A stretch of DNA of 52,896 nt from Campylobacter magnus (GTDB lineage: Bacteria > Campylobacterota > Campylobacteria > Campylobacterales > Campylobacteraceae). A program made the translations under genes and the position numbers. Under the pieces are notes generated by a model. It made no database searches. It worked only from the letters and a program-made list of their open reading frames with translations, and had not been told where the DNA came from. The stretch lies in contig NZ_JAQSLK010000008.1 of NCBI RefSeq assembly GCF_028649595.1, positions 1-52,896 on the forward strand. Direction: 5' to 3'. Positions 51,503-52,896 of this stretch are shown in pieces. How positions within the stretch are numbered: the first letter of the stretch is position 1; the number at the start of each line of letters is the position of its first letter.

Positions 51503-51727
51503 TTTATCGCCAAAATTTCTAGTAAATAATGGATTGAATAAATTATTTTCTTCAATCGCAAAATCAAATTCCCCACAATGCTCATTTTACTAGCAAATTG
51601 TAAAATTTTCTAAAAGCTTTAAAGATTTATTAAAATAACTATTTAGTTCATTTTGATTAGCGCTCAGGGCTTTTTCATTTTTAATTTGGCGAAAAGTAAA
51701 GCTTAGATATTTTTTAAGCTCATTTTG
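51503..51727 (-). pseudogene. Upstream remnant of the unknown gene, broken by tandem stops
   Basis: In the same frame as the 203-aa product, the minus strand codes NELKKYLSFTFRQIKNEKAL and on to LKLLENFTIC, then TAG TAA (51587-51592), then reads open into the ATG at 51502. There is no start codon for the upstream part. It is probably a decayed gene; it could also be chance, as the region is AT-rich. Confidence 0.4.
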
Positions 51728-51838
51728 TTAAGATAAAAAATAATTTAGCCCCCCAATGACTGCGAGGACTAAATTCTAGAATTTAAAAAAGTCATAAAAA
51801 GCTGATAGAGAAGACTTTTAAATAAAAGGGAGAAAATT
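51728..51838. other. Short gap with a partial CATTGCGAG-like repeat
   Basis: TTTAG and CTAAA flank CCCCCCAATGACTGCGAGGA (51748-51772), a possible small hairpin resembling the CATTGCGAG repeat class. One half-palindrome (AAATTCTAGAATTT at 51771-51784) follows. GGGAG just before 51839 serves as the ribosome site for the next gene. Confidence 0.5.
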
Positions 51839-52588
51839 GTGATATTTTTGCTTTTATCGCCGTTTTTTATTTTGATTTTTGTTGTTTTATTGCCTGCTGT
51901 GTGGTCTTTGGCGATTTATGGAGCTTTGAGGCTAAGGGGCTGCGAGGCTTTTGGTTTGCTTATCGCTGTTGTGGTGGGGGCTAGCGCGTTTTATGCTGAT
52001 GGCGACTTCATTCCTGAAATAATTTATGCTTTTTATTTGGGAGGTTTTATTATAGGTACTCCTATTTATTTGCTTATTTTTCGCTCACGGCTAAGATATA
52101 TTAACGAAACTAAGGCTAAAAAGCTTTTAATTTTTGGCTCTATTGCTACGCTTTTTATCATTTGGGAAATGGAGGTGCCACAACAGGTAATTTTTAATAA
52201 CCTTACAAAGCATAGCACTGCTAGATATATGTATGATATAGAAATTGTAGATGATAATTATACTTTGCCTGTTGATTATAAAAGATTTAGCGTAGGTTAC
52301 GCAGAGCCATATAATGATTGCGTAGATTATTTTTATAAATGTCCTTTGTTGCCTATGCCACATCAATTTAAGCACTATGTGGATGAAAACAGAAATGGAA
52401 AAGAAGTTATGATAGCAAAGTTATATGGTCCTTATTATGGAAAAACTTTTTTAATGATGTATCTTGAAAATTTAGTAGTAGAAAGATCTAATGATAGAAG
52501 TAAATATGTAGATCGCAAAGATATTTACAAGCAACTTGAAAATCTAAAATTTAAACAACAAAAAGGAGAAAACAATGAAAACAAATAA
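51839..52588 (+). CDS. Unrecognised membrane protein
   Basis: 249 aa starting at GTG with GGGAG seven bases upstream. Not recognised. Three to four membrane helices in the first 110 residues (FLLLSPFFILIFVVLLPAVW, FGLLIAVVVGASAFYADG, IYAFYLGGFIIGTPIYLLIF, LLIFGSIATLFIIW), then a soluble part with PYNDCVDYFYKCPLLPMP (two Cys). AT-rich and bounded by repeats or fragments. Its layout resembles the gene at 30256. The last 14 bases overlap a small frame with its own ribosome site. Confidence 0.7.
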   Translation: MIFLLLSPFFILIFVVLLPAVWSLAIYGALRLRGCEAFGLLIAVVVGASAFYADGDFIPEIIYAFYLGGFIIGTPIYLLIFRSRLRYINETKAKKLLIFGSIATLFIIWEMEVPQQVIFNNLTKHSTARYMYDIEIVDDNYTLPVDYKRFSVGYAEPYNDCVDYFYKCPLLPMPHQFKHYVDENRNGKEVMIAKLYGPYYGKTFLMMYLENLVVERSNDRSKYVDRKDIYKQLENLKFKQQKGENNENK

Positions 52589-52664
52589 CTTTTACAACAA
52601 TGGCTCATTTAACGATAAGGCTAGGAGGGGTATCAAAGATGGCTACATCATGCTTTATTACTAA
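52575..52664 (+). CDS. Small 29-aa frame overlapping the end of the membrane gene
   Basis: ATG preceded by AAAGGAG at good spacing; codes MKTNNFYNNGSFNDKARRGI and nine more residues to TAA. No similarity recognised. The strong ribosome site argues for translation. It could be a small protein or the surviving first codons of a longer gene that has been lost. Confidence 0.35.
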   Translation: MKTNNFYNNGSFNDKARRGIKDGYIMLYY

Positions 52665-52896
52665 GATACAAAAGCCCTCGTTCTGGTGTAATTTTTATTT
52701 GATACTTACTAATTTTTTAAATTTTATAATTATACGAAATTTAATAAAGGAATTCTAGAATTCTTTAGCTTAAATCTAGAATTCCTAAATCTAGAATTCC
52801 TTTTTGGCAAATTTTATTGACATTATATACAAAGATAAATTATACTTATACAAAACGATTTTTGGCGTGTTTTCGCCGTTTTTTGTAAATAAAAAA
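52665..52896. repeat. Right-edge intergenic region
   Basis: No gene. Palindrome copies at 52749-52763 and 52774-52801. AT-rich sequence (TTGACATTATATACAAAG at about 52818-52834) may contain a promoter for a gene beyond the window. A hairpin with a T-run is at 52864-52884. Confidence 0.7.
52864..52884 (+). terminator. Possible intrinsic terminator
   Basis: GGCG and CGCC (52864-52867, 52874-52877) with a six-base loop, followed by GTTTTTTG. A short stem, so only moderate support. Confidence 0.4.

Noticed and set aside
1-52896. Cloning-vector or linker contamination suggested by many EcoRI and XbaI sites
   Set aside because: The sites are spread through natural gaps and inside conserved genes in frame, with diverged half-copies; linkers would not look like this.

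Overview
The window is chromosomal DNA from a Campylobacter or a very close relative (Campylobacterota). The gene content and several gene orders match what I recall of Campylobacter jejuni: uvrB / three small genes / priA; rppH-lysC-hobA-holB-folP-ligA-tlyA with divergent hemW-tatB-tatC-queA; glcD and a PgbA-like gene; SYLF protein / RNase Y / 5-FTHF cyclo-ligase / thioredoxin / ftsY / radA; and ispH-aroA-pheT-pheS with divergent HIT. HobA, pseudaminic acid genes and promoters made only of a -10 box such as gcTATAAT or gcTAAAAT fit the same group. Strain-level identity cannot be read from the sequence. I see no tRNA, rRNA, CRISPR array or intact transposon.

Layout: 0.3-3.2 kb ubiD and a ZIP transporter; 3.8-8.8 kb uvrB, a coiled-coil protein, a ZapA-like protein, a pseudopilin and priA; 9.0-16.0 kb a long minus-strand housekeeping operon (rppH to tlyA); 16.1-20.6 kb hemW, tatBC, queA and a degenerate membrane hybrid kinase ending in a C10 tract; 21.0-24.1 kb Nudix, mgtE and an M23 peptidase; 24.4-27.6 kb pseG, pseF, pseI; 27.7-29.8 kb PgbA-like and glcD; 30.3-31.2 kb an orphan membrane protein; 31.5-36.0 kb DUF945-like, DedA, SYLF, rny and 5-FTHF cyclo-ligase; 36.0-39.2 kb thioredoxin lipoprotein, ftsY, radA, ybeY; 40.1-42.0 kb thiH, thiG; 42.3-47.8 kb ispH, aroA, pheT, pheS; 47.9-50.8 kb HIT, galU, pgi; 50.9-52.7 kb unrecognised genes and fragments.

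The striking part is non-coding. Most gaps above about 100 bp hold copies of a 20-bp perfect palindrome, TAGGAATTCTAGAATTCCTA (two GAATTC cores around a central TCTAGA), singly, in half-sites, or in tandem arrays of 14, 15 or 21 bp period. The same word lies in frame inside at least ten genes, always in its two stop-free frames (NSRIP or ILEFL). Three further repeat types travel with it: (i) a G-rich element, GGGGGTTAGGGGGTATTTT, found 3' of genes and always G-rich on the coding strand; (ii) CATTGCGAGCGAAGCGAAGC and TCATCCCC...GGGGATCTC repeats of a kind common in other bacteria; (iii) a 150-215 bp imperfect-palindrome element in three copies, one of which sits between ligA and tlyA and is flanked by a duplicated ligA tail.

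My leading hypothesis for the palindrome is a DNA-uptake or self-recognition sequence. C. jejuni is known to prefer DNA methylated at RAATTY for natural transformation, and each palindrome carries two GAATTC sites, which match RAATTY. The G-rich element plus T-run plus palindrome looks like a composite 3'-UTR or transcription-end module. Both ideas are inference; the positions and orientations are directly visible.
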